Shown: positions 35,883-50,479, counted from the first letter of the stretch. The stretch: 64,000 nt of DNA from Adiantum capillus-veneris (GCA_014529385.2 CM043952.1:67798870-67862869); one strand, 5' to 3'. Notes: generated by a model from the sequence alone, not told the origin. Numbers and translations: made by a program.

Positions 35883-36129
35883 AAGATGGGTCAATGGTGC
35901 AGCTCAAAATAGCCCACCCACAAAGGGTAAAAATTGAAGGATGAAAAATAAAAAATAAAAAATGAAAAGCCTAGGGGGCAATAGTGACATCACAAATGCC
36001 CCCCCCCCCCCAAGTGCAAAGACTGAAGAAGAGAGAGATAGAGCAAAGTGGTGCCCCGTTTCTCAAAAATGCCAATTCAAGGTGCCAGGTGGACCAATTA
36101 AAGTGAAAATTCACAAATTAAAGCCACCC

Positions 36130-36139
36130 CCTATAAAAG
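36130..36139 (+). promoter_or_regulatory. TATA box of element V
   Basis: CCTATAAAAG, conserved at 43931-43940 in the 3' LTR. Confidence 0.55.
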
Positions 36140-36676
36140 TAAAAAATGGATCAAATTGGGGGATTTTTTTGGACTTTTGGTGTGCCATTTGAAGCCTACA
36201 AAGTGGAGTTCTCTAGCAAGCTAGCCCCTTTGTAACTTTTTCTTGAAAATGGCCATGGTGATGGCATTGCAAGCCTGTGTATATGTTTTCTGAAGTGCAA
36301 TCAAGCCACAGTTGCCACCCATGCTGGTGTTTCCCCTTCCCCCCTTCTCTTTCTCCTACTTTCATGGTTCTCCTTGGTGCCAGCTGTGTGGAAGTGTGTG
36401 CCCCCCCGAACCGACGGTGTTTTGAGTGAGAGAGTGAGATTGAGTGGCTATGTGTGTGTGTAAGGGTGGAGACAGGCAGTGGTAGTAGGTGTACCTTGTG
36501 TGGTGGTTTTGTGGAGTGTTTGAGCAATATAAATCGAGCAGGCAGTGGTCTGCTAGTGTGAGTTGCGTGTTTGAAGGTGTTTTCTGATAGGATAGGGGTG
36601 TTGTGAATACCCTGAGCTATAGAGAGGCCCTTGTGTTTGTGCCGGGCGTGTTCCCCCATTCCCCCTCTCCATCTTT

Positions 36677-36694
36677 TGGTGCCCCCACGGAGGA
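36677..36694 (+). promoter_or_regulatory. Primer-binding site of element V
   Basis: TGGTGCCCCCACGGAGGA, five bases after the LTR. It is not the initiator-Met site; the matching tRNA was not identified. Confidence 0.6.
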
Positions 36695-36749
36695 TCACAC
36701 TGATTGCTCCTAGTTAATCGAAAAGAAGTAGTTTTTTGCGTTGTAAGTC

Positions 36750-38078
36750 ATGGCAGCTAGAAGCTATGGACCGATTTTCACAGGAGAAGAGAGCCCTGAC
36801 GAGTGGATGTCATATTTTGAGCTGTATATGCTATCGTTGCGTATGCCGAACGATGATAGCAAAATGCAGACGTTTCCTTTGGTGATGCGTGGTAGAGCTA
36901 AAGCATGGTACGATGCATTTAAAGGTGAGCCGAAGCAAGCATGGCCGGCTCTACGGGCGAGGTTTATTCACGAATTTCGCAAGGAGACTTCCCCAGTCGA
37001 GATGGATGCAAAGTTGACGGCGCTTAAGCAAGATGTAAGTGAAGAGTTCAATTTTTTTTTGAGCCACTTTGAACAGTGTTGGGCAGAGCTAGCTAGACAA
37101 ATTCATGGCGTGTCTGCATCCCAAGGTGAGAGAGACAGTTGATTTCAAGAGCCCAGAGATTACAATGGTGCAGTAGCCATTGCACGATCGAAGAGAAGAA
37201 AGATAAAGAAGAAGATAGAGCAGGGCATGTCAGGCTATGAGACGATGGCCCATGTTCAACTGCAGAGTCTGAGAGAAGCTGTACACGAAGATAATCATGG
37301 AAACCGAGGTGTAGCAGTTGTGTCGCAAAATTGGGTGCATACGGTGCAAGATTTTTCCGAGCAAATGCAGGAGTTGTGGCTCAGTGTCATGGATAGAGGA
37401 CAGCCAAGAGGAGCAAGGGGCAGGGCATGGCCACTACCTAGTAGGTGTTATAATTGTGGAGAAGAAGGGCACTATGCACCTGATTGTCCTCAACCGCAGA
37501 GAGAAAGGGGAGGTATGTACCCGCTTTTTGGTAGAGGTCGAGGTCAAGGGCAATACAATGGTCCAAGAGAGCAATCTGTGGAGAAGCCTGTGCAGCCAGC
37601 TCCGCAAAACGAAGGTGAGGTCCAAAGAGTAAACATCATAGGGGTGGATAAACAGGATGTCGAAGTTTTAGCCAATAAGAGAGCAAGAGCTGAGAGGGAG
37701 ACAGAGATAGAGCGGGAAACTAGAGCTCGCAAGGGCAAAGAGAAGGTGTACGAAGGTAGAGAGCAGCCTGAGCCTAGCAAAAGAAGGAGGCGTCGCAAGA
37801 TCAAGCAAGCGGATTTCCAGCTAGGACGTGGCTATCCCAGGTACAATCTGGTGAGTGATGTTCAAAATCAAAAAGAAAATATTACGTTTGGTCAGTTGTT
37901 AGCTTTAAATCCAAAGTTAAGAAGGCAGTGGTCCACAAGTGTTAGCACCAGGTTGCCAAGAGCTAAGGGAAATGTGCAAGCAGTGCAAAACATGTCTTTG
38001 AGGGTAGGTAGCCCCACTGATGTTCTTCCGTTGGTGGATGCAATTATGAGAAGAGTATGCAGGTACAAGCCTACATAG
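36750..38078 (+). pseudogene. Element V gag, one internal stop
   Basis: A single frame from ATG 36750 to TAG 38076-38078 (442 codons plus stop) is interrupted only by TGA 37140-37142. The first part is a Retrotrans_gag domain (FTGEESPDEWMSYFELYM, MRGRAKAWYDAF, LRARFIHEFRKE). A zinc knuckle CYNCGEEGHYAPDCP lies near 37447-37491, followed by a Glu/Arg-rich basic region with KRRRRRKIKQ. The gag end overlaps the protease frame by 22 bases in another frame. This could be a programmed -1 shift or a mutation; a slippery heptamer was not obvious. Confidence 0.85.
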
Positions 38079-41000
38079 ACGGTGGAGCACAGGTTTGTGT
38101 CATGACCGGAGCAGCCATGAAAGAGACGGGAGTCAAAGCAGTAGTCAGGTCAAATGTGCGCATGAGGATGGCTAACCACACTAAAGCCAGGTGTCTAGGT
38201 GTGGCACAGGATGTGAAGGTCAAGGCGATGGGCATAGAGTGCCTGATAGACTTTTTCGTGATGAAATCGGGGGATAATGCTTATCCAATCATTTTCGGTA
38301 GGCCAGGGCTTTGGGCAATAGGAGAAAAGCAGAATTGGGAGAGCAAAGCGTTCATTTTACCTGACAAAGAGAGAGGCAGACAAATTGTGCTTGATTTGAA
38401 GACCAATGAGAGCAGTTCGTGTCCTATGGCAGTTAAAGATAAGGGCGACTCGACGAGCTACGAGTATGAGACAGAGACCGGCTATGATGAAGGCTATACT
38501 AGTACAGAGGAAGAGGAGAGCGAGGATGACATGCTGAAGATAGATGCAGACTTATTCGGGGTCACCATAGATGAATCTCCACCTAAAGATGAAGGTATAC
38601 AGTCTCAAGCTCATGGTTTATGCATAGAGGAGGTTTCAAGCATGCTAAGTGAAGATTTAACCAAGGATGAAAAGGAAGGCTATGTTCAATTGTGTGAGTC
38701 CTATCCAAACCTATTCGCGACGGAGTACAAACATTTGCGAGGTGCGAAAGGGGTGGAGCACAAGATTGTTCTTAAGGAGGGGCATAAGCCAAAAACACAG
38801 AAGCTGAGAAGACTAGGGGAAATCCAAAAAGAAGCCCTTTGGCAGGAGATCAATAAGCTATTGGATGTAGGCATCATATTTCCTGTGAAGGAGTCAAAGT
38901 GGGTCTCGCAAGTGGTTATAACCCGTAAGAAGAATGGGAAGTGGAGAGTGTGTGTCGACTACAAGTCATTGAATGCCATGACCAAGAGGAATCACTATCC
39001 CTTACTGTTTCAAGATGAAATCCTAAACCAGGTGGCTGGGCATGAGAGATACTCGATTATGGATGGCTTTTCGGGGTACTTTCAGATAGGGATTGCACTT
39101 GAAGACTAGTTGAATACCACATTCATATCTCCATGGGGTTGCCTCGCTTACCGCAGGATGCCATTTGGATTGGTGAATGCATATGCCACCTTCCAAGGTT
39201 GGATGAACAGGGTATTTGGTCCATACTTGGGCCGCTTTATTAGGGTATTCATGGATGATATCGGCTGCTACAATTCAAGGTTGGAGCACCTATCAAAGCT
39301 CCAGTTATTCTTCCAAAGGCTCGATGAAGAAGGAGGTCAGCTGAACCCCAAAAAGTGCAAGCTAGCAAAGCCTCGAGCACAGCTGTTGGGTCATGTGGTG
39401 TCGCAAAACGGTATAGAGGCAGATCCCAAGAAGTTGAAGGCGTTGGTGTTGATGGAGCCGCCATCAGATGCGCAAGGTTTGGCTTCATTTGTTTATAAGC
39501 TGAAATATTTATCATGTTTCTTTCGAATGCTATCGCAATATGTGCATCCTCTTCAAAAGAGGGCTCAGCAAGTGCATGGTTATGAGTGGCATGAGGAAGC
39601 TCAAGAGGCTTTTGATAGAGTCAAGGAGATTTTGTGTCAGTTTCCAGTGGTGTGTCCTCCCAATTGAGAGGACTACTTCTATGTGTCTATGACAGTGGGC
39701 ACAGTTGCTATTGGAGCGGTTCTACTGCAAAAGGTAGGGAGAAGCTACAAGCCGATATACTTCGAGAGCAGGGTGATTAGCCTAGGAGAGGCTACCTACA
39801 CCGAGGCAGAGCAATGGGTGATGGCTCTGGCCTTCGCTTGCAGGAAGTTCAAAGTTCATTTGATTGTACGTAAGTTTTTTGTGTTGACGGCTAATAATCT
39901 ATTGCCAGAGGTAGTGCTACATTTGAAGCCAGGAAGGAGGATTATGAAGTGGGTGTTGGAGCTACAAGAGTTCGAGTTCGAGTTCGAGTTCAAGGTAGAT
40001 CACACGAGTTGGTCTCACCTGGCAGACATTCTTGTCAGCAAGGCTATTGATTTACCGGCCTATCCAAGGGTGGTGCGAGATGAAGCTAAGGAGGAACCCG
40101 ACTTGGAGAATGCTTTTACTATGTGGCTCGATGGAGCATATCGAAGGGTAGTACAGAAATCAGGAGGAGGTGTGGTGATACACGACCCACACGACAAAAC
40201 TATATTCTCAAAGGCATATGGTCTGAAGGATGTCCACACCAATAATGAGGCGGAGTATCTCACTCTACATTTAGGTCTTAAGCAGTGCATAGAGTTCGAT
40301 ATTTCAAGGTTGGTGGTGAAGGGAGATGCACTGCTAGTTATCAAGCAACTGTTAGGCCAATGGCAGCAGGTAAGGCGCGATTCTTTGAAGCATTGGTTCT
40401 TTTCCATCAAGAAGATGTTGAAGCCTTTTGAAGAAGTCCAATTCAAGCATGTGAGAAGAGAGCAAAACCAAGAGGTGGATCAACTAGCTAGCAGCAAAGT
40501 GCAGGTGCATGTTGCAGGTCTATATGTGGCCCCAGCCACTTATGCAGGTAGAGAAACTCTTAAGGAGATTGAAGGTTTTCTGAGTACAGGGCAATGTTTA
40601 GAAGGCTTGTCCAAGCTGCAAAAGAGAAGATTAATGCAAAAGGCCCACAAATTCACACTGGTAGGTGAGGATCTCATGAACTATGGGCGTGACAGAGTTC
40701 TTAGAAGGGTGCTATACAAAGAGGAGATAGGAATGGTGCTGGAGCAATGCCATGAAGAGAGTGGAAACCAGGGCAAGGATCAGGTCCTATTTCGAGTGCT
40801 TAGAGCAGGCTTTTGGTGGCCTTCCATTGTGAAAGACGTGCATTTTTGGTGCAAAACGTGCCATGAGTGTCATACTATAGGTGAAAGACGACTGGTAGCG
40901 GAGTCACAGGGCACCATCATCGCACAAAGTGCTTTCAAGAAGGGGCGTTTGGATGCCATAGGCCCTCTCCCAAAGTCTAGTAGTCGTAAGAAGTACGTGG

Positions 41001-41853
41001 TGGTAGCCATTGACTACCTTACAAGATGGGTCGAGGCCAAGGTAGTGAAGGAAGTAAATGCTAATGTGGTGGCTCAGTTTGTGTTTGATAACATTTGTTG
41101 CCATTGTGGTGTTCCATGGGTGTTAGTTTCTGATAGGGGTCAGGGGTTTAGAAGCAAGCTCATGAACGCATTAGTGGAAAATTTAAAGATTCAACATTGG
41201 TTTTCCTCACCCTATCACCCCCAATGCAATGGTCTAGTCGAGAGTGCTAATGGTCAAATCGTCAAGATGTTAACAAAGTATGTGTATAAGCAGGAAGCTG
41301 AGTGGGAAGCAAATTTAGAGGAGTGTCTGTGGGCATATAGGACGTCCTATAAAGTGGCTACAAACTTCACTCCATTTGAGCTAGTCTATGGTAAGGAGGT
41401 TGTGTTGTCAGTGCATGCACAACTAGGCGCTTTAAAGGGTATGTGGCGTGTCAATGCCACCCAACAAGGAGTTCTACAAGATCGAGTAGCCAGCTTAGAG
41501 GCTTTGCAGATGGACAGAGAGGCAGCGGGGCAGACTACTATGTGAAGCAGAGAGAGAAGCAAGTTGCCAAGTTCAATCAAAACCTGCCGGACAAGAAGAT
41601 AGAGGAAGGAACCCTGGTCATCAAGTACGAAAGCTACCTGGATTTCACATTCCGAAAGAAGTTCAAAAAGAAGTGGACAGGTCCATATAAAGTGAAGAAG
41701 GCCTTTCCGCATGGGACATACCAACTGGTAAGAGCAAATGGCAAGCTTCTTAGGAACAGGGTAAATGGTGTACGGCTCAAACTGTATTTCGAGAGGGAAC
41801 TAGTGCCTGAAGTGCAGCAAATTATAGTCAAGGGGGGTGGGCAACCCACCTGA
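38057..41853 (+). pseudogene. Element V pol: protease, RT, two RNase H domains, integrase
   Basis: One frame runs 38057-41545 with stops only at 39107 (TAG) and 39665 (TGA); a frame change near 41545 leads to the end at 41853. Protease has AYIDGGAQVCVM (DGG in place of DSG). RT has WRVCVDYKSLNAM, RMPFGLVNAYATFQ and the catalytic VFMDDIGCY. The first RNase H is degenerate (MTVGTVAIGAVLLQ, and LTANNLL where a catalytic Asp is expected). A second, archaeal-type RNase H follows at about 40110-40500 with WLDGAY, NNEAEYLTL, VKGDALLVIKQL and NQEVDQLA, keeping the D-E-D-D set. Integrase has RLDAIGPLPK, VSDRGQGF and NGLVESANGQ, all catalytic residues present. The dual RNase H marks the Tat group of plant gypsy elements. 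Confidence 0.88.
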
Positions 41854-41971
41854 AGTATGCAGTGTGCGAGAGAAACAAGATGAAGCTTTTGTACATACAA
41901 TTGTGGTTTTGTGAGTTCTTTCAATCATCAGTTTGGTGTGCCAGTTTTAAAGTTTTGTACATATGCTTTTG

Positions 41972-42008
41972 GTCGAACATAAATGTTCGACGAGGGGCTG
42001 GGCACTGA
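41972..42008 (+). promoter_or_regulatory. Hairpin and polypurine tract of element V
   Basis: GTCGAACATAAATGTTCGAC (41972-41991) is a perfect inverted repeat. It is followed immediately by GAGGGGCTGGGC, a polypurine tract four to five bases before the LTR. Confidence 0.75.
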
Positions 42009-44471
<2,463 letters not shown>

Positions 44472-46171
44472 ACATCATCCCTATATTTGTCCAAAAAGAT
44501 TAAGATTACTTTTATACTTCTTCGTCAAAATCTGCGTGGGAACTGATCTAGATCGAGAACTGGGAGAAAAAGGGACTAGTTAAGAGATAAGAATTAAGAA
44601 GAAAATTGGGGTCCAATAGGAATTAAGAAGAGAATTGGGGTCCAATAGCAATTGAGAAGAGAATTGGGGTGCAGTAGCATTTGAGAAGATAATTGGGGTC
44701 AAATAGGAATTAAGAAGAGAATTGGGGTCCAATAGCATTTGAGAAGAGATATGGGGTTCAATAGCAAATGAGAAGAGAATTGGGGTCCAATAGCAATTAA
44801 GAAGAGAATTGGGGTCCAATAGGAATTGAGAAAAGAATACCCACCATTTCCTATATAAGCATCCCCTCTCCTTTATAATTGGACACACACATACTGTTAA
44901 GCTACTTGCATACTTGCCATGCTCAAGATTATGCTTAAGTAAATCAAGGTTTCCATAAAACCTTGCTCTTGCTCTCTCCCTCTCTTGAAGGCCAAACCCT
45001 TGAGGGTTTTGTGAATCCTCTCTCCTTCCTCTTCATCCTAAATCCCTTTCCTTCCTCCTTGAACCTCACATCTCTTCAAGAAGGACTTCAACTCCACTTA
45101 ATTCCGTCTTGTTTAGAGGAGGTAATCTTCATTTCTATTAGGATTAATTAATCCATGTGTTTTAATACTAAGAAGGTTTATGTGCATCTTTTTAGGTTTA
45201 AGCTCTAATAGTAACCTTGGAATTAGGGTTAAGTATTAATGGTAGTTATGCATCATTAAGTTCAGCTTAAATGGTGGATTTGCACTCATAAGCTAAGCTT
45301 TAATAGTAACTTTGCACTTAGATGTAAGCTTTAGTGACTACCTTGCATTTTTAGGTTTAAGATTTAATGGAAACCTCGCAATTAGGGTTAAGTGATAAGA
45401 GTATCTATGCATCATTAGGTTAAGCTTAAAAGGTAGATTTGCACTCATAAGCTAAGCTCTAATAGTAACTTTGCATTTAAGTGTAAGCTTTAGTGACTAC
45501 CTTGCATTTTCAGGTTTAAGCTTTAATGAAAACCTCGCAATTAGGGTTAAGTGATAAGAGTATCTATGCATCATTAGGTTAAGCTTAAAAGGCTAAGCTT
45601 TAATAGTAACTTTTCACTTAGTTGTAAGCTTTAGTGACTACCTTGCATTTTTAGGTTTAAGCTTTAATGGAAACCTTGCAATTAGGGTCAAGTGATAAGA
45701 GTATCTATGCATCATAAAGTTAAGCTTCAAAGGTAGATTCGCTCTCGTAGAGGCTAAGCTTTAATGGTGACTTTGCACTTAGGTGTAAGCTTTAATGACT
45801 ACCTTGTATTTTAGGTTTAAGCTTTAATGGAAAGCTCGAAGACTCATAAATTATAGGACGACCTTCTAACTTCCTAAAATGGAAAGCTAGGCACCATAAG
45901 AAAAGAGTAGTTGTCTAAACTCGATAAAAGTAGTTCAATTTTTGGTATTGAAGAGTATTTCTAAAGTTGTCAATTTCAAGTTTGTTTGCAAATACGGGAT
46001 GGGGGAGATAGGGGATAACTTCACAGAATTGACCTCCGTGTTGTTTTGAACCAAAAACTCTACAAGCTTCCATGGAGATGTCCCATGGATGGCAAAGGAT
46101 TGGAAAAACCTGGGAATCGACAAAACGGAGATTGAACTTACAAAGTTGGCATTTTCGAAGAGACATTAACC
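44472..46171 (+). repeat. 3' LTR of element I, distal part
   Basis: Continues the LTR after element V. It holds the 29-bp array (44590-44835), a TATA box (44851-44858) and the 160-bp array (45182-45830). It shows the intact target of element II at about 46077-46092. Open frames here are shadows of repeats. Confidence 0.82.
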
Positions 46172-47066
46172 AATGACCTAAGTATTGAATCTCTTGGAGA
46201 AAAAATTCACTCTTCTTTTGGTTGATGAAAAGTTTATTCTCCCTCATAGCTTGAAAAACTACTGGAGGTGTTGCTTATGCTCCTCCAAATATTTGGAGTA
46301 GATGATAATGTCATCATAGAACACTCCATTGAACTTGCGGTAGAGTCTAAAGATTTTCTCCATTAGGCGGTTGAACGTGGTTGGAGCATTTGTCAAACCA
46401 AAAGGCATGACAATATATTCATAAAGATCAAATGTTGTACAGAACGCGGTCTTTACAATCTTCATTCACTATCATTATCTGAGGATAGCCACTTATAAGG
46501 TCAATCCTACTGAAGTAGTTCAAACCTTATAGCTTATCAAATAGATCTTCTACCCGCGGTACGGAAAATTTGTTTTTGATAGTGATACGGTTTAGTGCTC
46601 TATAGTCGACACACATTTGGTATGTGCCATCTTTATTTTTCACTAAAAGGACTAGTGAATAAAAGGGAGAGTAGCTAGGCCTCACCATCGCCTGGTCTAC
46701 TAGCTCATGCACTTGCCTCATAATCTCCTCTTATTGAGCTTGAGAAACTCTATAAGGAGGGTTATTTGGTGGTGAACTCCCAGGTAGAATCTCTATCTTG
46801 TGGTCATCATCCCCTGGGCTTGGAGGTAACTTCATAGGATTTCATTGATAAATACATCTTGGAATCTATTTAGAAAATTAGACAAGAATAATTCTTCTTG
46901 ATTCCTACCACTTTGTTTTGTTAAAACATTAGCATCATTTAGAGACTCTTTGACAAAAATCATGTACAAGGAAACGAAGCTTTTCATTGAATTATCAAAA
47001 GCAGGTGAATTTACAAGTGGTATAGTATGATCGGACTCATTAGCATCTATATGCTCTTTTCCCTGT

Positions 47067-47070
<4 letters not shown>
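46172..47070 (-). pseudogene. Element VII protease-RT linker and partial RT
   Basis: Minus-strand frames in order: ANESDHTIPLVNSPAFDNSM and FLNRFQDVFINE (47060-46832), matching 18537-18760 of element III. Then MRQVHELVDQAMVRPSYSPF, CVDYRALNRITIKN and RVEDLFDKL (46740-46527), a short degenerate stretch, then VKTAFCTTFDLYEYIVMPFG, TTFNRLMEKIF and the catalytic VFYDDIIIYSKYLEEH (46465-46259), ending at QKKSEFFLQEIQYLGH (about 46172). Three frame changes and at least two stops are required. The family match to III is clear; it is not a duplicate of III because differences are spread throughout. Confidence 0.85.

Positions 47071-47143
<73 letters not shown>
47071..47143. repeat. (GA)n microsatellite at the LTR-pol junction of VII
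   Basis: About 73 bp of pure GA repeats lying exactly between the LTR and the pol linker. Frames rich in SLSLSL here are artefacts. Confidence 0.95.
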
Positions 47144-47145
<2 letters not shown>

Positions 47146-47148
47146 GTA

Positions 47149-48717
47149 GCGGAAATGAACATAGTGAGCATTTCATTAGAATAGTTTCCTAATGAGAATA
47201 ACAAGAGTGCTTGTGTGGAAAGAGCAACAAAAAGCATAACACCTAGTTAGATAGCATGAACAATACTTCTTAAGCAATTCACAACAGTTGAGGACCGGAT
47301 TTGCAAGGAGCCGGTCCCTCCTCCAAAAGGCTTTGTATTATGGTTTCTCCCATCAAGCCTGCTCGACATTTTACAATACAATTTCTTGTGTTCCTTCAAT
47401 ACTAGCTAGTGCAATGAAGATGGAAAATTCATGCACTAAGAAAAACACTTATCAAACACAACATCAATTCCCGCACGGTCTCAGACCCAAAACCTCACAC
47501 ACCTTGGAAGATGGTGAGAGCTAGCGGGGTATGAGAGTAGATTGAGAGGAAGAAGGAGTATTCTTACGAGAAAGATGTACATCTCCTCACATAATCACTC
47601 ATATTAGCATAGCTTAGCTTAGTAATTAGCATGGTAGAAGAGATGAGCATGCATTGAAGCTTGGCTGTTGGTTGGATTTGCATCACAAAGCCAAGAGTTT
47701 TTGGTGTAGGCCTAGGCTTCTCACAAGCTTGGAGTGGGTGATAAGCTTTCTATTAAATCTTGAGAAGGAGAGAGAGTCTTCTTTTCTTCACACATGAGAT
47801 TGTGTGAGTGTGTAGGTGATAATGCCTTTGAAAAATCAGCCCCCTCTCTCTCTTGGTCGACCCCTCTTGCTATTTGCTCTTGCTAGCATCCTATTGGACC
47901 TCCCCAGGCTTAGCCAATGGTAATTAAGTAGCATAAGCGATAGCCTCCTGACATGTGTCTCCCTTTCCCCTTTTGTGAGAGATTTAGGTATTTATCTAAT
48001 CAACTAAACTCTCATTGGACCCCTTTGCCTCTTGACCAATAGGAATCAGGCAAGCCATTGGGCTACTGAATGCTCATTGGTCCCCTTGGGAGACTGTCCA
48101 AGAGTCTTCTAGAGGGCTTAATTCTTATTGGTTCTTTTATTAAGTGTTTTTAAATTAATTAAACTAGATTTACTCTAGCTTAATTCTCATTGGTCCACCT
48201 CCAAGGCCATCCAATAGGAATTGGGTACACCTTGTGGGCATCTAGGCTAGGGAGCTGACATGTGTCCCTCATTCCCTTTGTGTAAAGGGAGCTTGTGTGT
48301 GTGTGTGTGTGTGTGTCTGTGTGTGTGTGAGAGAGAGAGAGTTTCTCTCTCATACCCTACTTGAAAGGCTCGTCCCCTCCTATGTAGGTATTGATAAAGA
48401 CTTTTGGGACACACACAAAGCATCCAATTCCCCCAATGTTTGACCTTTGGACACAGCCTTTGAATTTTGGAACCTTAGCATTTTGGAAGTCTTAATGGGT
48501 TGAACCTTAGGGTCTTTTAAGCCCATTGTTCCACATGGCTCTTTTAGAGATGGCCCCCACTTTGGATCCCTATTTTCTCTCCTTTGGATCCCTATTGTGG
48601 CCGGTCTGTTAGCTTAACCAATTTCTGACTTTTTCTCCCCTGGAACTTCCCCATATTAAATGATCAGTTTAACATGAGAAAATCATTTAGGATAATTAGA
48701 TATTGATTATTATGACA
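47149..48717 (-). repeat. 5' LTR of element VII (3' end missing)
   Basis: Reverse complement of the element III LTR with moderate divergence. It includes a (TG)n run at about 48292-48328 and the same CCAATGAG-type motifs. It breaks off at the sequence TTCCGCTA. Confidence 0.9.
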
Positions 48718-49245
48718 CTTTCATACCTTCATCTTCGAGTGCAAGTGGTTTGAAAATGTATCTAGACAACATGAGAATGACTTTTACATGGTTGACTCCA
48801 GTGTGCATCACAGAGCGAGGTATGAAATTTTAGTTTTGCCACGCAATTGTGAGCAGGTGAGTGACTACCTTATTTATTCTTATTTTCTTATAACATTAAT
48901 TATACCAAAATTACTCACTTTGAGCTTCTCTTCTAATCCCAACAATCCACCAACCAAAACTTTGGTTTTTGTATTCCGGTAACACCTCGGGGGAGAGCCA
49001 TTTTTGCCACTAATAAAGTGGAGACCATCTTTGACCCTGTTCCACCTCCTACTTTGGATGAGGAGGAAATAGAGGAGAGAGATATCGATGATTCAAGTCC
49101 GACGGTCGTAAGTCTTAGCGAGGATAATTGCCATGATGATCAAGATGATGAGATGGAGGATGACAAATTCAAAGATGATGAAGCCAACGCATCCACAAAT
49201 GACAATTCTATTTCTCTCTTTATTGATTTAGGAGCCATGGATTAG
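48718..49245 (+). pseudogene. CACTA transposase 3' fragment (DUF4216-like)
   Basis: The plus strand reads CKWFENVSRQHENDFYMVD and ILVLPRNCEQ up to about 48857, followed by a GTGAGT splice donor. This resembles the intact transposase further right (QWFKIIMEG ... FVLPEHCEQ), which also has an intron right after CEQ. A second exon-like part reads TPRGRAIFATNKVETIFDP, then an Asp/Glu-rich tail ending TAG 49243-49245. No AG precedes that exon at the expected place (TTCCG instead), so splicing is probably lost. The rest of the transposase upstream is absent, cut by element VII. The match is by eye and moderate. Confidence 0.55.
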
Positions 49246-50479
49246 AATTGGATGATGCTTCTTGTAGGGATCTTTTGGAAGATGATTCGTAAACATTTTG
49301 TATACTTTAAGTTATGAAATTTTTGGTCATGTCATCCATTCATCTCTCTTTCCCCCGTCTTTCTCTTTCTAATTTTGTGAAGCATCCTAAATTATGTTAA
49401 TCAAGTGATAGTGATTTGTTTAGTTGTAACCAAGTGTAATCCCACATAGATAAATATTGTTCTATGTTTTCATATCTTTTTTTTTTATTTAAAAATTTCA
49501 TATAATGCTCTTTAATTTTTATTAAGGGGGAGGGAAACACCAAAATTTGAGAGGATGGGAATGTTCAAGCCAAAATTTGAATGTTTAGGTGTTAAATTGC
49601 GCTTCGAGAATAAACGCGGTAATATTTCAAATAAAAAAAAAAAACCCCGCCCTCCTCTCTCTTCCCTCTCTAGCTGATTTTGGACCTTCTCCTCATGATA
49701 AAATACTGCAAAAAATAATTAGAAATTTTCATAGTACTGTAATCGATGATACGCACGGACTGAGAGAAACAAAGAGCGAGAGAAGGTAGGAGAGCACGCG
49801 CAAGTGCACCTCCAGTGGAGTGCTACACCTGCATGGCAAGAGAGGAGAGGGATGAGGAGAGAATAATAACATAGACATTGGGTGCAATCTTCCCCTCTGC
49901 AAAAGTGAGCATTTACCTCTTGCACATAAATATTTATAGATTTCTTCAATGCTCAAAACGGATACATACTATCCGATCGGACATAATAATGACCATAGCT
50001 TAGAAAGAGAACTTAAATAACGAGATGAGCTTTAAAGCACAATTACCTTTCATTTATTTAAGATGGCTTTGCTAAGTATCCTAAGTGGAACTATGTCAAA
50101 CCTTAGTAAGAATTTGCAAACCATACTTATCAAAAACAAGGGTTAAGTGTCAAAAATTTGATGTATAAACTTTAAAAAACACATTTTCTTATACCTCTCT
50201 TCATCCACATAATGCATATTCTAGTGTTCCATACCACGAGAATAAGCAGTATATGTATATCTTGATGCATCAGGATATCATTGGTCACACTCATTGTTTA
50301 GTAAATCAATTCTCATGAATCTCAAGTCCAATTCCATATACAATGTCGACAACCAATCATCATGAACCAAATTCCAAATCCAAGTCCAATTTCAAATAAC
50401 AAATCACTTTCATTATATACCCGGGCAACAAAATCATACAAAAGACAATGGTGACCAGTCCCTACAACATGATTTTGTG
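49246..50479. other. AT-rich stretch, possible start of a degraded gypsy LTR
   Basis: No open frame of note. AAGGGGGAGGGAAACACC at about 49504-49522 resembles a polypurine tract followed by the TGTAACACC-type start of some plant gypsy LTRs, and CGCGGTAAT follows at about 49615. No second LTR copy was found, so this remains tentative. Confidence 0.25.

Larger units (their letters stand above)
28749..36671 (+). repeat. 5' LTR of element V (split by VI)
   Basis: 28749-28879 plus 34436-36671, about 2.37 kb, matching 42009-44471. It contains two (GA)n arrays, a hairpin pair and a TATA box (CCTATAAAAG, 36130-36139). Confidence 0.9.
46172..48717 (-). mobile_element. Element VII: internally deleted relative of chromovirus III
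   Basis: On the minus strand an LTR (48717 to 47149) is followed by a (GA/CT)n run and then directly by protease-RT linker and RT similar to III. The primer-binding site, all of gag, the RNase H, integrase and the 3' LTR are missing. The 5' LTR start TGTCATAATA is intact at 48717, but its last 35 bp or so are replaced by the microsatellite. The RT stops at 46172, against the LTR of element I. Two deletion or recombination junctions therefore bound this fragment. Confidence 0.8.

Noticed and set aside
35545-35937. Long open frames rich in Glu-Arg or Ser-Leu at 35.5-35.9, 43.0-43.7, 47.0-47.2 and 62.2-62.6 kb
   Set aside because: They are read through (GA)n/(CT)n repeats on both strands and have no domain outside the repeat.
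36213-36698. 161-codon minus-strand frame at the end of the 5' LTR of element V
   Set aside because: It spans LTR end and primer-binding site, and its composition reflects CT- and AC-rich sequence; no domain.
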